Source: Cannabis sativa
Taxonomy: Eukaryota; Streptophyta; Magnoliopsida; Rosales; Cannabaceae
NCBI RefSeq assembly: GCF_029168945.1
Contig: NC_083604.1
Location: 45,379,686-45,443,685, forward strand
Direction: 5' to 3'
DNA: 64,000 nucleotides
Of the stretch, positions 1 through 12,326 are shown piece by piece (the stretch's first letter is position 1; each line of letters starts with the position of its first letter). The notes under the pieces were generated by a model. It saw nothing but the letters and a program-made list of their open reading frames with translations. It did no database searches and had not been told where the DNA came from. Made by a program: the position numbers and the translations under genes.

Positions 1-57
1 ACAAAAAGTGAAATTTTCCTTATAAAATCTCATATTTAATGTAATTTTCACCTTATT

Positions 58-74
58 GAAAAACAGAATCAAAC
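58..74 (+). repeat. Left target-site duplication of the LINE (17 bp)
   Basis: GAAAAACAGAATCAAAC occurs here and again, identically, at 26834-26850 directly after the poly(A) tail. A long identical duplication with a poly(A) end is the hallmark of target-primed reverse transcription. It sets the outer borders of the whole nest. Confidence 0.9.
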
Positions 75-189
75 ATCTAATTAACTTTTTTTTCCCGCTC
101 TGCTAGGGTTCGGCTCAGCCTTGTCCCTGTCTTCTTCCCTCGCTTTCGAAGGGTTCCCGTTTTCTGGGATTGAGGTGATCGCCTCTGCC

Positions 190-1337
190 ATGGACGAAAT
201 ACTGAAGAAAACCCACAATCTTCAGGTCACGGATGAAGATGAAGAATGGGAAGTGGATAAAAGCTTGTCAATCACGATCGCAAGATACAATCTGCGGGGT
301 CGCCTCTGTACTAACTCAGAACACAGTAGGGGATTCCTCAAGAAAGTGCTGGGAGGGATATGGCGATTGAAGGATGTCGAATGGAATATCAAGATCAAAG
401 AGAAGTTCGATACAGGTCTTTTCTTAACTTTTACATTTGCATCTGAGTCAATTCAAAGCAGAATTTTATCTAAAATGCCAAGGTATTTATCTAATGGGGT
501 GCTAATCTTGGGGAAAATGGAAAATTCTAATGAATCTTGGATGAATGATTTAACTAGCTTTCCAATATGGGGTCGGGCATGGGGAGTTTCGATTGATCTT
601 TTGACTACAAATAACACAGTTCGAATGGCAGCCAAGGCAGGGGAAGTGATTTGAGTGCACAATTCAGATATTTCCAAGATGGTAGCAGATCGCTTCTTCC
701 GATTTGGAATTTGGATATCTATCAACAAACCCGTGTGTCCTGGCTTTTCTCTTCCCTGGGAAGGAAAGAAAAAGTGGATAGCATTCCAATATGATGAATT
801 ACCTTTCATGTGTTTTAAGTGTGGAAGAATTGGGCATAGCCATAAAGATTGTCACCAAGATCCAATCATTATCCTGGAGGAAGGAAAAGAGGGTACTGCT
901 GCGTATGGAAAATGGCTAAAGGTTGATAATGGGGTCCGAGAAGGCATACAATGAAATAGACAAGGAATGGAAAAGTACAGTACTCTAGAAGATACTATGA
1001 AGCAACCGACAACCATTAATTGAAGGACTACTACTGTTTCTTGTTCTCCTTCTCCAGTTACTATGGGAGATGTAAGAATCGGGAGTATCAATCAAGGCCA
1101 CTTACAGCAGATAGTAGAAGGGGGGTCAAAGTCTTTACTAAAGGATTATGGTTTGAAGGCAGGGGACATTGGGAAAGAGGAGACTAAGGGTAGGAGTGAT
1201 GATGGAAGCCGAGGAAAACGTCGAATAGTGGAAGACTATGGAGACTCAGGTTACAGGAAGCTGAAAAAATCGGCCACGATCTTGTCCAAAGAAATTTAGG
1301 ATCAAGATCTCTATAACATTCCAGTTTCCTACGCACA
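190..1337 (+). pseudogene. LINE ORF1 (DUF4283 / CCHC zinc-knuckle), 5' part
   Basis: This is the RNA-binding gag-like protein of plant L1 elements. The ATG at 190 fits because it starts the conserved acidic N-terminus and directly precedes the DUF4283-like segment (about 240-640). A TGA at 652-654 breaks the frame, but the same frame continues with FCWI-type strand segments and a zinc knuckle (CFKCGRIGHSHKDC, about 810-855). A frame change follows near 950-1060. The basic, Lys/Arg/Gly-rich tail runs to the element A insertion, and its reading resumes in ORF1 frame at 22482. Family membership is clear; the protein is not functional because of the internal stops. The AGAAG at 1338-1342 is the left copy of the element A target duplication. 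Confidence 0.85.
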
Positions 1338-1342
1338 AGAAG

Positions 1343-2042
1343 TGTTGGGTTTTATGCCCTAAATAAAACTCTTTACAATCTGATTAGTTATCAATATAAG
1401 AAATTTGAAGTGATTGATGTTTGCATGAATTTTACATGCTAATGGTTTAATATGTTTAATATGTTTATTACATTCATACACACAAAATCAGTTAAATCCA
1501 GATCATATGTTTATTCACAATTACAGTATCGTCAACACAGTGGAATGTGATTGTGATCATATGAATCAAAAGTTTTGGTCCCTGTTTCATCAGTGTTATT
1601 GGATTTACACTAATGTGATAATCAGCGATGATGTGTACTTACACTTGGAGTAAGTGTTATGTTCTTTCCAGGACATTAGTAAAGTATACTAGTTTCGAAT
1701 GTATGGAGTATACATTGGACTGGACCGATATTGCAACTAAGTTAAGATATTACAAACTTACCGTTATACATATCTTTCCAAGTCAATATCAGTAGTTGAT
1801 CTTAAGATTAAAAGAATCTAAATCCTGATATGCTTGGGCTCAACTCATGAGTGTTATTCATGTTCTTTGATTTATTAGTTAAGCCTACTTTTGGGTCAGG
1901 GTGATACTCTGCTACAGAAAGGAATGAAGGGTTAGAGATCTGAGTGGAAGGAGACATTTATTCTGCTGCATCAATGTAAGGTTTTCTTAACTTTATATGT
2001 GTTTATTTATCGTTTTAAAAAGTTCTTATTTAGGATGTTAAT
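1343..2042 (+). repeat. Element A 5' LTR, left part, internally deleted
   Basis: It matches the 3' LTR from its TG end at 20574, except that it jumps from the counterpart of 21138 to that of 22298. About 1.16 kb, including most of the U3/R equivalent, is missing. The join lies at ATAC, present at both sides, which indicates a microhomology deletion. Element B then entered at 2042/2043. The last 54 bp of this LTR lie at 12271-12324. Without the deleted part this LTR is unlikely to drive transcription. Confidence 0.88.
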
Positions 2043-3172
2043 TGAAAAACCGTGTTTTTGCAAATGTCAGTTGTATATAAGAAAATATAAAAACTGTAAG
2101 CGTTTGCAGCAGCAGAAAGTAATTCTGCTACAGCAAAACTGAACAGGCAGAATATAAAATATTTGCAGAAAAATAAATAACTTGACACAAGAGATTTATA
2201 CGTGGTATCAGTGTTCTCACGAACACTCCTAGTCCACGGGGCCACGCCCAGAGAATGAAATCAATTAATAAAGTATCAAAATTACAAAGACAATTGACTT
2301 AAACAAGTTTAGACTCCCTCTAAAGTATTGTCGCAATCCTTTGTAATCCACTTTATGAATCTGACTTCTTGAAACACCTTCAAGCCCGAACTCCCTTCGT
2401 CTTTGAAGTGTGAGTGCTTACTTCCTCCCGAAGTCAGGCTTCAACAAGTCTTCTCCCGAAGACCAAGTGCTTACTTCCTCCCGAAGTAAGGCTTTATCAA
2501 GTCTTCTCCCGAAGACCAATCTCTTGTTCAGTCAAGTAGTTCTTCACAACCTCTACGATAGAGTAAGAACAAAAATAGAACAACTAGAACCTAGATGAAC
2601 AACTAGGCTCTCACAAAACAAAGAAAGACTCTCTTCTCTCAAAAGATAAATGTAGAAAATGAATAATGGAAGAGGTAATCCGAATGGTTGCTCTCTAGGC
2701 TCTATTTATAGATCATAGAAACCAAAGAGGCAACCACAAGTTCGAATTAGCAGCTGTACAAAAACTTTCCAAAAGAAACACGATCTGCTACATCAGATTC
2801 GGTTGCTGACGAAGCAGATCTGCCCAGAAACGGGAAACTTACTAAAATCGGGTCCGATCTTCTTTCAATGCTTGATTCCTGCCAAAAACAGATTAGATAT
2901 TCTGATTGTATCAAGATACAATCGAAATCAATAAGGAAAAGGCAATAAACAAGGTTTCCCTAAAAAAGACAACTTTCCAAAAGAGAATTCCTTCTCTTTT
3001 GAGAAGTTTTCAACAAAGGAAAGTTCAGCTGAAAGTGCAACTTTCCAAACAAGGAAAATGACAGCTAATAACCGAATAAAAGAGGTAAGATTTCGAAAAT
3101 GAATGCATAGCAATCTTACCATAAAAAGGAAAAATTATTTTGTCACCTAACTTGCCAAAAAAGGACTTTACA
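2043..3172 (-). repeat. Element B 3' LTR (left copy)
   Basis: It begins TGAAAAACCG and ends GGACTTTACA on the plus strand, co-linear with 11141-12270. It contains several copies of a CTTCCTCCCGAAGTMAGGCTT-like short direct repeat around 2415-2515, present in both LTRs. On the minus strand it follows a polypurine tract, so it is the 3' LTR. Confidence 0.92.
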
Positions 3173-3186
3173 ATCTCCCCCTTTGG
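3173..3186 (-). promoter_or_regulatory. Element B polypurine tract
   Basis: Read on the minus strand this is CCAAAGGGGGAGAT, directly before the LTR start. It is the usual site of plus-strand DNA priming. Confidence 0.8.
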
Positions 3187-3495
3187 CACTTTAGATGAAC
3201 AAAATAATTTTTACCATAAAGTACCTGCAATGCAAAGTTAGCAAGAGCAAAAGATACTACTCCCCCTGAGTAACACAATCGAATATCACAATAAAAACAA
3301 AGAACATGCTAACTTTAAACATTAAGTTCACAAGTACTAACAAACCACAACTCCCCCTGAAAAAAGGGTCCAGAGTTGGGCAACAAACCAAAAAAAAATA
3401 AATATCTCTCCCCCTTTTTGTTTATCGGAGTGCCAAAGTAAACAAAGAACAAAAATAGACCAAAGTTTAATTAAAAAGAACCAAACTATAACACT

Positions 3496-5056
3496 TTAAT
3501 TTTTGTATAGTTTAATCAAGGTGGACAGTTGCCTGGACATGTCATGCTGGACATCAGCCATTGCTTCAAGACGAGTGTACACATTCTGAAGTTCAGACTT
3601 GACTGCCAGGAGTTCTGCAGCAGCAGTGCCTGAACTTGCACCAGCAGAAGCAGCAGCACCAGCCTTTGGCCGTTTTTGAAACACACCATCAAAGTATTCA
3701 GAGGGTTGGAATGTAGGGCCAGTGATGGGAGGCTCAAGTGTTTCATGTGCTTGGGCCACATTCTTCTGAGAAGATAAAACCTTATAGATTAGATTTGGAA
3801 ATACAAGTTTGAAGGTTGGCTTTTTACCTCTTCGGAAGGAGACTATCTGGTTGAGAATATGAGAGGCTAGATCAATGGAAGTTCCAGAAGTGATGCGGTA
3901 TAGGAGTGTAGCCACTTCTTGAGACACCACGGTCTTGTTAGAATTTGGAACCCAATTGCTTAGTGCAAACCGCATAAGTGAAGCATGAGCAAAAGTGAGG
4001 TGAGTAATTCGAAGACTCTCCCCTGGTTTCAATTCTGAACGAGCACCAGTGAGTTCAGAGTGCATCAAGTCACGATCCATGGACATCACAGCATTGGATA
4101 CATTCTCAGGCAATTGCAGAGCCTGAGCAATGTCCTTTTCAGAAAATGAGAACCAGTGACCCCTAACATACACTCTTCTATACAGTCTAGAGTTCTCATC
4201 AAGGAAATCATCAGTAAGATTAGCATAAAACTCTTTAATAATGTTAGCAATGAATCCAATGAAACCAGTAAGAGTGTTTTCCCATTGATGAAATTGAATG
4301 AACTTTACAATACCATAAACACGATGGGCATGCAAATCATAATTCCTCTCACTTTCAAACTTACGAGTTGCATATAGATTCCAGTCACGCTCATTGTCTC
4401 GATAGTAAAAAGTTGGACAGCCAGAGATAGAGGAAGGGATATTACCAGATGGAGGATCTTCCATGGGCTGCTTGCCTTTGGCGACGGCGAGAGGCCTTTC
4501 TTTGCGAAGCAGTTTTCGAGTGAGGAGGCTCTGGCTCGAGTTCTGTGTCCTCACTGTCCTTCTCAGTATGCAGAGATACTGATTTGTCTGAAGAGACTTC
4601 CATTGGATCCTCTTCTTCTGAACTGGAACTCGAGGAAACCGAGGGAGGAGTAGTCTTGAGTTTTTTCTTGGCTGGAGGAACAGTCTTCTCTCGAGATTTA
4701 GAGGCCTGAAGTTCTTTCTCAGCCGAGGCTTGCTGGGCTCGAGTTCGAGTTGAAGGGCCTGTTGGAGTGGTGCCAGCCATTGATGCAGCAGGAGGAGGAA
4801 CAGCCAATGGAGGAGGAGATTCCTTAGAGGATTCAGATGAGGAAGTCCAGGTGCGATAGGGCCTTACCGATTTGCGAGCAACTTGCTTTGGTGGACGTTT
4901 TGGCTTCACGGCTTGAGATTCACGCTGGGGAAGCGATGAATCTCCAGGCTTTGCAACAGCAGGAGGAGGAACTGAGGCAGCAGGGGGTGCACTAGAAGGA
5001 GTTGGAACGGTTTCTTCTAATTTTTTAGTGTGCCCTAGATTCTTGGTTCTCACCAT
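3496..5056 (-). pseudogene. Element B accessory ORF (putative plant transposon-protein domain), frameshifted
   Basis: It lies in sense with gag-pol, between RNase H and the 3' LTR. The first frame starts MVRTKNLGH at 5056. It is rich in Pro, Ser and Lys/Arg with acidic patches (SSSSSEEEDPME), so probably disordered. It ends at 4442. The second frame (4554-3496) overlaps it by 113 nt and carries a folded-looking part of about 250 residues (motifs EFYANL, VYVRGHWFSFSEKDI, ALQLPENV). This recalls the plant-specific putative transposon protein domain (recalled as Pfam PF20167, not checked). A C-terminal Ala/Leu-rich coiled-coil-like segment follows. One indel between 4442 and 4554 would split a single protein of about 520 residues. 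A real two-ORF or frameshift arrangement is less likely but not excluded. No transmembrane segment marks it as envelope-like. Confidence 0.65.
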
Positions 5057-5137
5057 TTTGGAATTGAAGGAGAAGATGAATAGTGATAGACAAAGAAACA
5101 AGAAGAAGGTTCGGGTAGGTGGTGAAGTAAGTGTCAA

Positions 5138-6207
5138 AATTTGGTTTATATAACCTTGGAATCAAAACAAGAAAAAGAAAACCAATTTTGAAAATTCAAA
5201 TGGTAACCGCCAGCCCATGAACCAAAAGAGGAAACCGCCCACTTCTCAATCCTTTCCCCTTTTAAAAAAAATAAAAGGTAACTAGAAATGCCAACAAATT
5301 TTTCCAAAAATAACTCAATCTTTCAAGAATAAAGGCACATTACCATATAAAGATTAATCTTTACTTGGAAAAATATCATAATAAATCAAAGAAAGAATGA
5401 ATGTTGATACTTACCATTTATGCACAAGATTTTCTTAACCCATGAAGCAAGTCACACGCCTCCCTCCTTTTTTTTTTTATTATTTATTTAAAACCGAAAA
5501 TAAAATATAATGTGTACAATAAATATATATGATTCGAACCAAGCAAAGGAAATCAAATATCATTGACAATTGACAAAATGAATTACATGTTATGCTTTTA
5601 AGGAAAATAACTAATTAGTATCTCATGAAGTGATCATACTTAATTGATGTTGAGGAAAAAGATATGCATGTTACTGAAAATTGTGAACCAGGATTATCAA
5701 TTTAATTTTAATAGAGGAGACTTACAGATTTGAACACACTTGTCAGACATAAGTGTGTGCAGTGAAAATAGGATCATTGTCCTTGGCAAGATTTTTCATT
5801 TTCGCCTTTTTCAATTTTGATCCCGCAACTGGATGCTTTCACACCATTTGGAAGGTAGCCCTTTTCTATGGTAGTGCATCCTCATCATAGTTGCTAATTA
5901 CAATGTTCCAGCTTACTCATCAGATGGCTTTCACACCTCAGTATGGGTAGCTCTATTCCAGCAAGGGGCCTGACAAGACTGAAACAAAAATTGCTCAACT
6001 CTGTATAAGAACATTATTTAATCCTAGACATAAATAGAGAGTAACAAGAACCTTTTAACACAACATCACAAAGTATGATCAGACAGAGATCCTAACTAAT
6101 TATAAACCAAAAGCATAAGCATGATTTGTCAAAATACAATGATAGACGATTAAGAGCTAGAGATGAATCACATAACACTATTGTACAAGAATTATGAACA
6201 GATAAAA
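5138..6207 (-). other. Element B spacer between pol and accessory ORF
   Basis: About 1.1 kb with no supported ORF. It may carry the promoter or leader of a subgenomic transcript for the accessory ORF, but no motif decides this. Confidence 0.5.
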
Positions 6208-9200
6208 TTAAACAATGCAAACTCCCAAAGACTTTCTGAGGGAGTCAAAGCGACTTGCATCTAGGGCCTTTGTGAAAATATCAGCTAATTGTTTTTCAGT
6301 ATCAACATATTCTAATTGCAATGATTTATTTTCAACAAGTTCCCTGATAAAGTGGTGTCTTATATCAATGTGCTTCGTTCTAGAGTGTTGAACAGGATTT
6401 TTGGAAATATTTATGGCACTAGTATTGTCACAAAAAATAGTCAAAACACCCAAATCAAACCCATAATCAATCAACATTTGTTTCAACCACAATAGTTGAG
6501 TACAACAACTGCCAGCAGCTATGTACTCAGCTTCGGCAGTGGATAAGGAGATGGAATTCTGTTTCTTGCTATGCCAAGATACTAGATTACTCCCAAGAAA
6601 GAAACACCCTCCACTTGTGCTCTTTCGATCATCAGCATTTCCTGCCCAATCTGCATCACTAAAACAAGCAAGATTTGAATTGGTATCTTTCGAGTACCAA
6701 ATTCCATAATCAGGAGTGCTATTAACATATCTAATAATCCTTTTTACAGCTGATACATGAGATTCCATAGGATTACTTAGATATCTAGCACACACTCCCA
6801 CACTGTAACAGATATCTGGGCGACTAGCAGTTAAATACAAAAGACTTCCAATCATGCTACGATAGAGTGTAGTGTCTACCTTTACTCCATTCTCATCTTT
6901 TGTTAATTTCAGTGTGGTGCTCATAGGAGTACTTACCTGCTTAGCCGATTCAAGGCCAAATTTCTTGACAAGGTTCTTAGCATACTTGCTTTGAGATACA
7001 AATGTACCTCCTTCCATTTGTCTCACTTGAAGACCCAGAAAGAAATTAAGCTCACCAACCATGCTCATTTCAAATTTACTTTTCATTTGATCAACAAATA
7101 CCTGCACTTCATGGTTAGATGTAGAACCAAAAACTATATCATCAACATAAATTTGAGCAATGATAAAATCAGATTTTATATGTTTGATGAAAAGAGTTTT
7201 ATCCACACTACCTCTGTGATATCCATGAGAAAGTAAAAATTGAGTCAACCTTTCATACCAAGCTCGAGGAGCTTGTTTCAGACCATACAAAGCTTTTTCA
7301 AGTTTGTATACATGGTCTGGAAATTGAGGATCTTCGAATCCTTTTGGTTGCTCAACATAAACTTCCTCATTTAAAATACCATTTAGGAAGGCAGATTTCA
7401 CATCCATTTGAAACAATTTGATATTCAGAATACAAGCAATACACAAAAGTAAACGAATTGATTCTAATCTTGCAACAGGAGCAAAAGTTTCATCAAAATC
7501 AATACCTTCTACCTGTGTGTACCCTTGTGCCACCAAACGAGCCTTGTTTCTCACAATTGTACCGAACTCATCACTTTTATTTTTAAACAACCACTTTGTT
7601 CCAATAATATTTATACCTTTTGGTCTTCGGACCAAAATCCATACCTTATTGCGAACAAATTGATTGAGTTCCTCTTGCATTGCATTGAGCCATTCCTCAA
7701 AGGTCATGGCTTCCTTCACATTTTTCGGTTCATATTGAGAAACAAAGCAAAGAAAGCTGATTAAATTAGTATACCTTCTGCGAGTTACCATGCTTTCTTC
7801 AGGATTTCCAAGGATGAGATCTTTTGGATGATTCAGTTTGACTCTGGTGCTTGGTTCTTTCTGAATAGAGTCAGTGATGATGTTTGGATGAGTCAAGATA
7901 GACGGTTCTGGTTCTCCAGTTTCAGTTGCAGCAGCAGATTCGTCATTTGCAGCATCAGCAATGGGTTCTGCTGCATCAGGATCTGTTGTTGCAACTTCTG
8001 GAGGAGTATCCATGAGACTATCTATCTTGGCTTCTGTGGAAAACTCTGAAAAATCTCTAAAATCATCAATAACCACATTAGCTGATTCCAAAACAGTTTG
8101 AGTTCTCATGTTATAAACACGATAAGCTCCACTGTTTAAGGAATATCCAATAAACACACCAACATCACTTTTAGCATCAAATTTACCAATATGCTCACGA
8201 TCTCTATAGACATAACACACACATCCAAAAACATGAAAATGACTTACATTGGGGCGCTTACCTTTCCAGATTTCATAAGATGTTTTTGAGGTACCTGGAC
8301 GAATAAACACTCTGTTTATTATGTAGCAAGCTGTGTTAATAGCTTCAGCCCATAAGCGCTTTGTCAACTTCTTGCTATTTAACATCACTCTTGCCATTTC
8401 CTGCAATGTTCAATTCTTCCTCTCAACAACTCCATTTTGTTGAGGAGTTTTGGGAGCTGAAAATTCATGAGTTATACCTGTAGACTTGCAAAAATCATCA
8501 TACACAGAATTTTCAAACTCCTTCCCATGATCACTTCGAATTCGAACAATTTTCCCAATATTACAACCTTTCTCAACTCTTAATCTCAGACAAAGAGTTT
8601 TAAAGGCATCAAAAGTGTCAGATTTTTCTCTTAAGAAATCTACCCAAGTAAAATGAGAGAAATCATCAACACACACAAAGATATATCGTTTACCATTCAA
8701 ACTTTCAACTTGGATTGGACCCATAAGATCCATGTGAAGCAATTCCAATACCTTTGAGGTATTGATATCAGACACAGGCTTGTGAGTGATTTTTAATTGC
8801 TTCCCAAGTTGACACGGTTCACACTTACCATCACTTTCCTTACCAAGCTTGGGAAGACCTCGAACAATACCTGCATTTGACAATTTTTTCAGGTTTTTAA
8901 AATTAATATGCCCAAGCTTGGCATGCCACAGATCTGTGGTGTTGTTGATAGCTGAATGACAAGTAAACACAGGGGTTAGAGTGTAACAGTTATCATTGGA
9001 TCGAAATCCTTGCAAGATACATTCATTGTCATCATTCAGAACATAACAATGATCACTATCAAAAGAAACAGTAAACCCTTGATCACAGATTTGACTGATG
9101 CTAAGTAAATTAGCCCTCAGTCCTTCAACTAACATCACATTTTTCAGTCTAGGTAACCCTTCAAAATTTAGAGTTCCCATACCAACAACTTTTCCAGATA

Positions 9201-11082
9201 GGTCATTACCAAAAGTGACTTCTCCACATATCATAGGCCGAATGTTAGTCAAAAAATCCTTGTCACCTGTCATATGTCTAGAGCAACCACTGTCAAAATA
9301 CCACATTTGAGATGCAGCAGTTTTATCAGAAAAACCAGCTAGACACTTCTTTTTCACCCATATTTGTTTCAAACCTTTATGTTTCTTTTGAGATTTTTTC
9401 AAATTATCAAAATAATTTGTTTTAAACAGATTGTTCAACGTGAAACATTTAGGTCTGATATGTCCTTTTCTACCACAAAAATGACAAATGGGAACAAATC
9501 TTTTTACCTGAGATCTTACCTTTTTCGAAAATTCTGGAGATTTTGCAGCATCAGAGGCTGTTCTTGCTGCAACAGGTTGTGGAACTGTTACGGCAGAGTG
9601 TGTAGCCTCGAGGTGATTCGTTGGAACACTAGATTTTACAAACTTCGTGACTCCAGAACTTACCATTCCATTAGAACCAAGGCCAGCGAAACCTCTCTGA
9701 CCTGCATTCTGAGCTTTTTCAAAAAAAGAAGATCCAGGATTAAGCATTTGAACATTTTTCTTAAAGTTTTCAAGTTCCTTCTTTAATAGAGAGATTTTTT
9801 CATCTTTATCACAAAAACTTGTCTCATATTCTTTTATTTTCAAATTACACATTTCAATCTGATGAGACAATTTTTTATTCAATTTATTCAACTCTCTATT
9901 TTCAGAAGCAACCTGAATCCATTTTTCATACATGACTTTGTATGATTCAGCAAGAGATTCTTCGCAGATTTCAGACTCATCTGAATCTGAATCCTCTTGT
10001 TTGGTGGTATTATTCAGACATACCAATCTAGCTTTCACCTGTGAATCACACAACACATTAGTCATAACAGAGGTTAGGGCAACATTTTCAGCAGTATCTT
10101 CATCACTTTCGGTTTCATCATCACTCCAAGTGACATTGAAACTTTTCTTATTCTTTTTCAAGGTGTTTGCACACTCAGCTTGAATATGCCCAAAACCTTC
10201 ACATTCCCTGCACTGAATTCCCTTTTTGTTAGAGACAGATGGTTTAATGAAAGTATTACCTTTTGAGCCTTTCGAAATATTCTTTTTATTTCCCATCTTT
10301 TTCATATATTTCTGAAAATTCTTAGTTAATAAAGCAATCTCATCATCACATTCACTATCAGAATTTTCATTATCAGCAACTTTCAAAGCAATACTTTTAC
10401 CTTTATCAGCAATGGATTTGGGTTTGTCCTTTTGTTTAATCTGTTGATTTAATTCAAAAGTACGTAAGGAACCCATCAATTCTTCCACTTTCATAGTGCT
10501 AAAATCTTTAGCTTCCTCCATTGCCAATAGTTTAGTATCAAACCTTTCTGGAAGAACTCTAATAATTTTTCTCACAAGAACAGAATCATCAAGCTTTTCT
10601 CCAAGAGCAAAATATTCATTAGTAATGTCAGATAATTTTTCATAGAATTCAGTTAAAGTTTCATTATCAGACATTCTAAGCTCATCAAATTTAGTTTGAA
10701 GCATGATAAATCTAGATCTTTTCACATCAGAAGTTCCTTCAAATTGAGTTTGAAGAATCTCCCAAGCTTCCTTAGCAGAAACACAAGATGATATAAGTTT
10801 AATGTAACCCTCACCTACACCATTAAAGATAGCATGCAAGGCTTTGCTATTGTAGGCAGATAGTTTATCATCTTCAATAGACCATTCCAGTTCAGATTTT
10901 ATAGTAGTATTACCTGAAGAATCTGTCTCAACTGGAGGAGACCAACCTGATAGAACCATTCTCCACGCCTTCTCATCTTGAGATTTGACAAAGGCCCTCA
11001 TTCTAACTTTCCAATAAGGATAGTTAGAGTCATTAAGCAACGGTGGTCTAGAAATAGAACTTCCTTCTGCAAAAAATGACAT
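6208..11082 (-). pseudogene. Element B gag-pol polyprotein (Copia), one in-frame stop
   Basis: The start is the ATG at 11082 (MSFFAEGSS), because the longer open frame upstream runs through primer site and LTR. Domains in order are: UBN2-type gag; zinc knuckle CRECEGFGHIQAEC; a coiled-coil stretch; second knuckle CHFCGRKGHIRPKC; aspartic protease (YFDSGCSRHM); integrase HHCC (HAKLGHINF...CEPCQLGK) and the D, D, E residues (HMDLMG, RSDHGKE, QNGVVE); reverse transcriptase with IYVDDIVFG; RNase H (FSDADWAG, STAEAEYIAA). The frame is single except for TGA at 8412-8410, just after the catalytic Glu of integrase. It replaces the conserved Arg of an ERKNRTLQ-type motif, as expected of CGA to TGA by deamination. 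Readthrough apart, RT and RNase H are lost. Length is about 1,620 codons, normal for SIRE-like gag-pol. Confidence 0.95.
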
Positions 11083-11126
11083 TCTAACAAAAACGTTATA
11101 GGACCACACTAAGAGTTTAGTGTCCC

Positions 11127-11138
11127 GCTCTGATACCA
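11127..11138 (-). promoter_or_regulatory. Element B primer-binding site (tRNA-iMet)
   Basis: On the minus strand TGGTATCAGAGC, complementary to the 3' end of initiator methionine tRNA, lies two bases inside the 5' LTR end at 11141. Confidence 0.93.
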
Positions 11139-11140
11139 AT

Positions 11141-12270
11141 TGAAAAACCGTGTTTTTGCAAATGTCAGTTGTATATAAGAAAATATAAAAACTGTAAGCG
11201 TTTGCAGCAGCAGAAAGTAATTCTGCTACAGCAAAACGAAACAGGCAGAATATAAAATATTTGCAGAAAAATAAATAACTTGACACAAGAGATTTATACG
11301 TGGTATCAGTGTTCTCACGAACACTCCTAGTCCACGGGGCCACGCCCAGAGAATGAAATCAATTAATAAAGTATCAAAATTACAAAGACAATTGACTTAA
11401 ACAAGTTTAGACTCCCTCTAAAGTATTGCCGCAATCCTTTGTAATCCACTTTATGAATCTGACTTCTTGAAACACCTTCAAGCCCGAACTCCCTTCGTCT
11501 TTGAAGTGTGAGTGCTTACTTCCTCCCGAAGTAAGGCTTCAACAAGTCTTCTCCCGAAGACCAAGTGCTTACTTCCTCCCGAAGTAAGGCTTTATCAAGT
11601 CTTCTCCCGAAGACCAATCTCTTGTTCAGTCAAGTAGTTCTTCACAACCTCTAGGATAGAGTAAGAACAGAAATAGAACAACTAGAACCTAGATGAACAA
11701 CTAGGCTCTCACAAAACAAAGAAAGACTCTCTTCTCTCAAAAGATAAATGTAGAAAATGAATAATGGAAGAGGTAATCCGAATGGTTGCTCTCTAGGCTC
11801 TATTTATAGATCATAGAAACCAAAGAGGCAACCACAAGTTCGAATTAGCAGCTGTACAAAAACTTTCCAAAAGAAACACGATCTGCTACATCAGATTCGG
11901 TTGCTGACGAAGCAGATCTGCCCAGAAACGGGAAACTTACTAAAATCGGGTCCGATCTTCTTTCAATGCTTGATTCCTGCCAAAAACAGATTAGATATTC
12001 TGATTGTATCAAGATACAATCGAAATCAATAAGGGAAAGGCAATAAACAAGGTTTCCCTAAAAAAGACAACTTTCCAAAAGAGAATTCCTTCTCTTTTGA
12101 GAAGTTTTCAACAAAGGAAAGTTCAGCTGAAAGTGCAACTTTCCAAACAAGGGAAATGGCAGCTAATAACTGAATAAAAGAGGTAAGATTTCGAAAATGA
12201 ATGCATAGCAATCTTACCATAAAAAGGAAAAATTATTTTGTCACCTAACTTGCCAAAAAAGGACTTTACA
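11141..12270 (-). repeat. Element B 5' LTR (right copy)
   Basis: Co-linear with 2043-3172 and of the same 1,130-bp length. It lies next to the primer site, so it is the 5' LTR of the minus-strand element. The TTAAT at 12271-12275 is the right copy of its target duplication. Confidence 0.93.
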
Positions 12271-12324
12271 TTAATAAACATACTTGTGAGTAGATCTAAG
12301 ATCCTGGTAAAATAATTCCCAACA
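12271..12324 (+). repeat. Element A 5' LTR, last part
   Basis: The sequence from TTAATAAACATAC to CCCAACA equals the end of the 3' LTR (22428-22481). It shows that element B landed inside this LTR. Confidence 0.92.
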
Positions 12325-12326
12325 AC

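Larger units (their letters stand above)
2043..12270 (-). mobile_element. Element B: SIRE-like Copia retrotransposon, nearly intact
   Basis: A complete Copia element of 10.2 kb in reverse orientation, flanked by TTAAT at 2038-2042 and 12271-12275. Its LTRs are about 1,130 bp each and differ by roughly ten bases by eye, so the insertion is recent. On the minus strand the order is 5' LTR, primer site complementary to tRNA-iMet, gag-PR-INT-RT-RH, a 1.1-kb spacer, an accessory ORF, polypurine tract and 3' LTR. Two CCHC knuckles in gag, a large size and an extra ORF downstream of RNase H are features of the SIRE/Maximus lineage. The lineage call is from remembered family traits, not a tree. The only pol lesion seen is one nonsense codon. 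Confidence 0.93.

Noticed and set aside
11083..11343. N-terminal 87-residue extension of the element B gag frame
   Set aside because: It reads through primer site and LTR. The ATG at 11082 starts the normal gag sequence. The same string appears at 2030-2245 simply because it is LTR.
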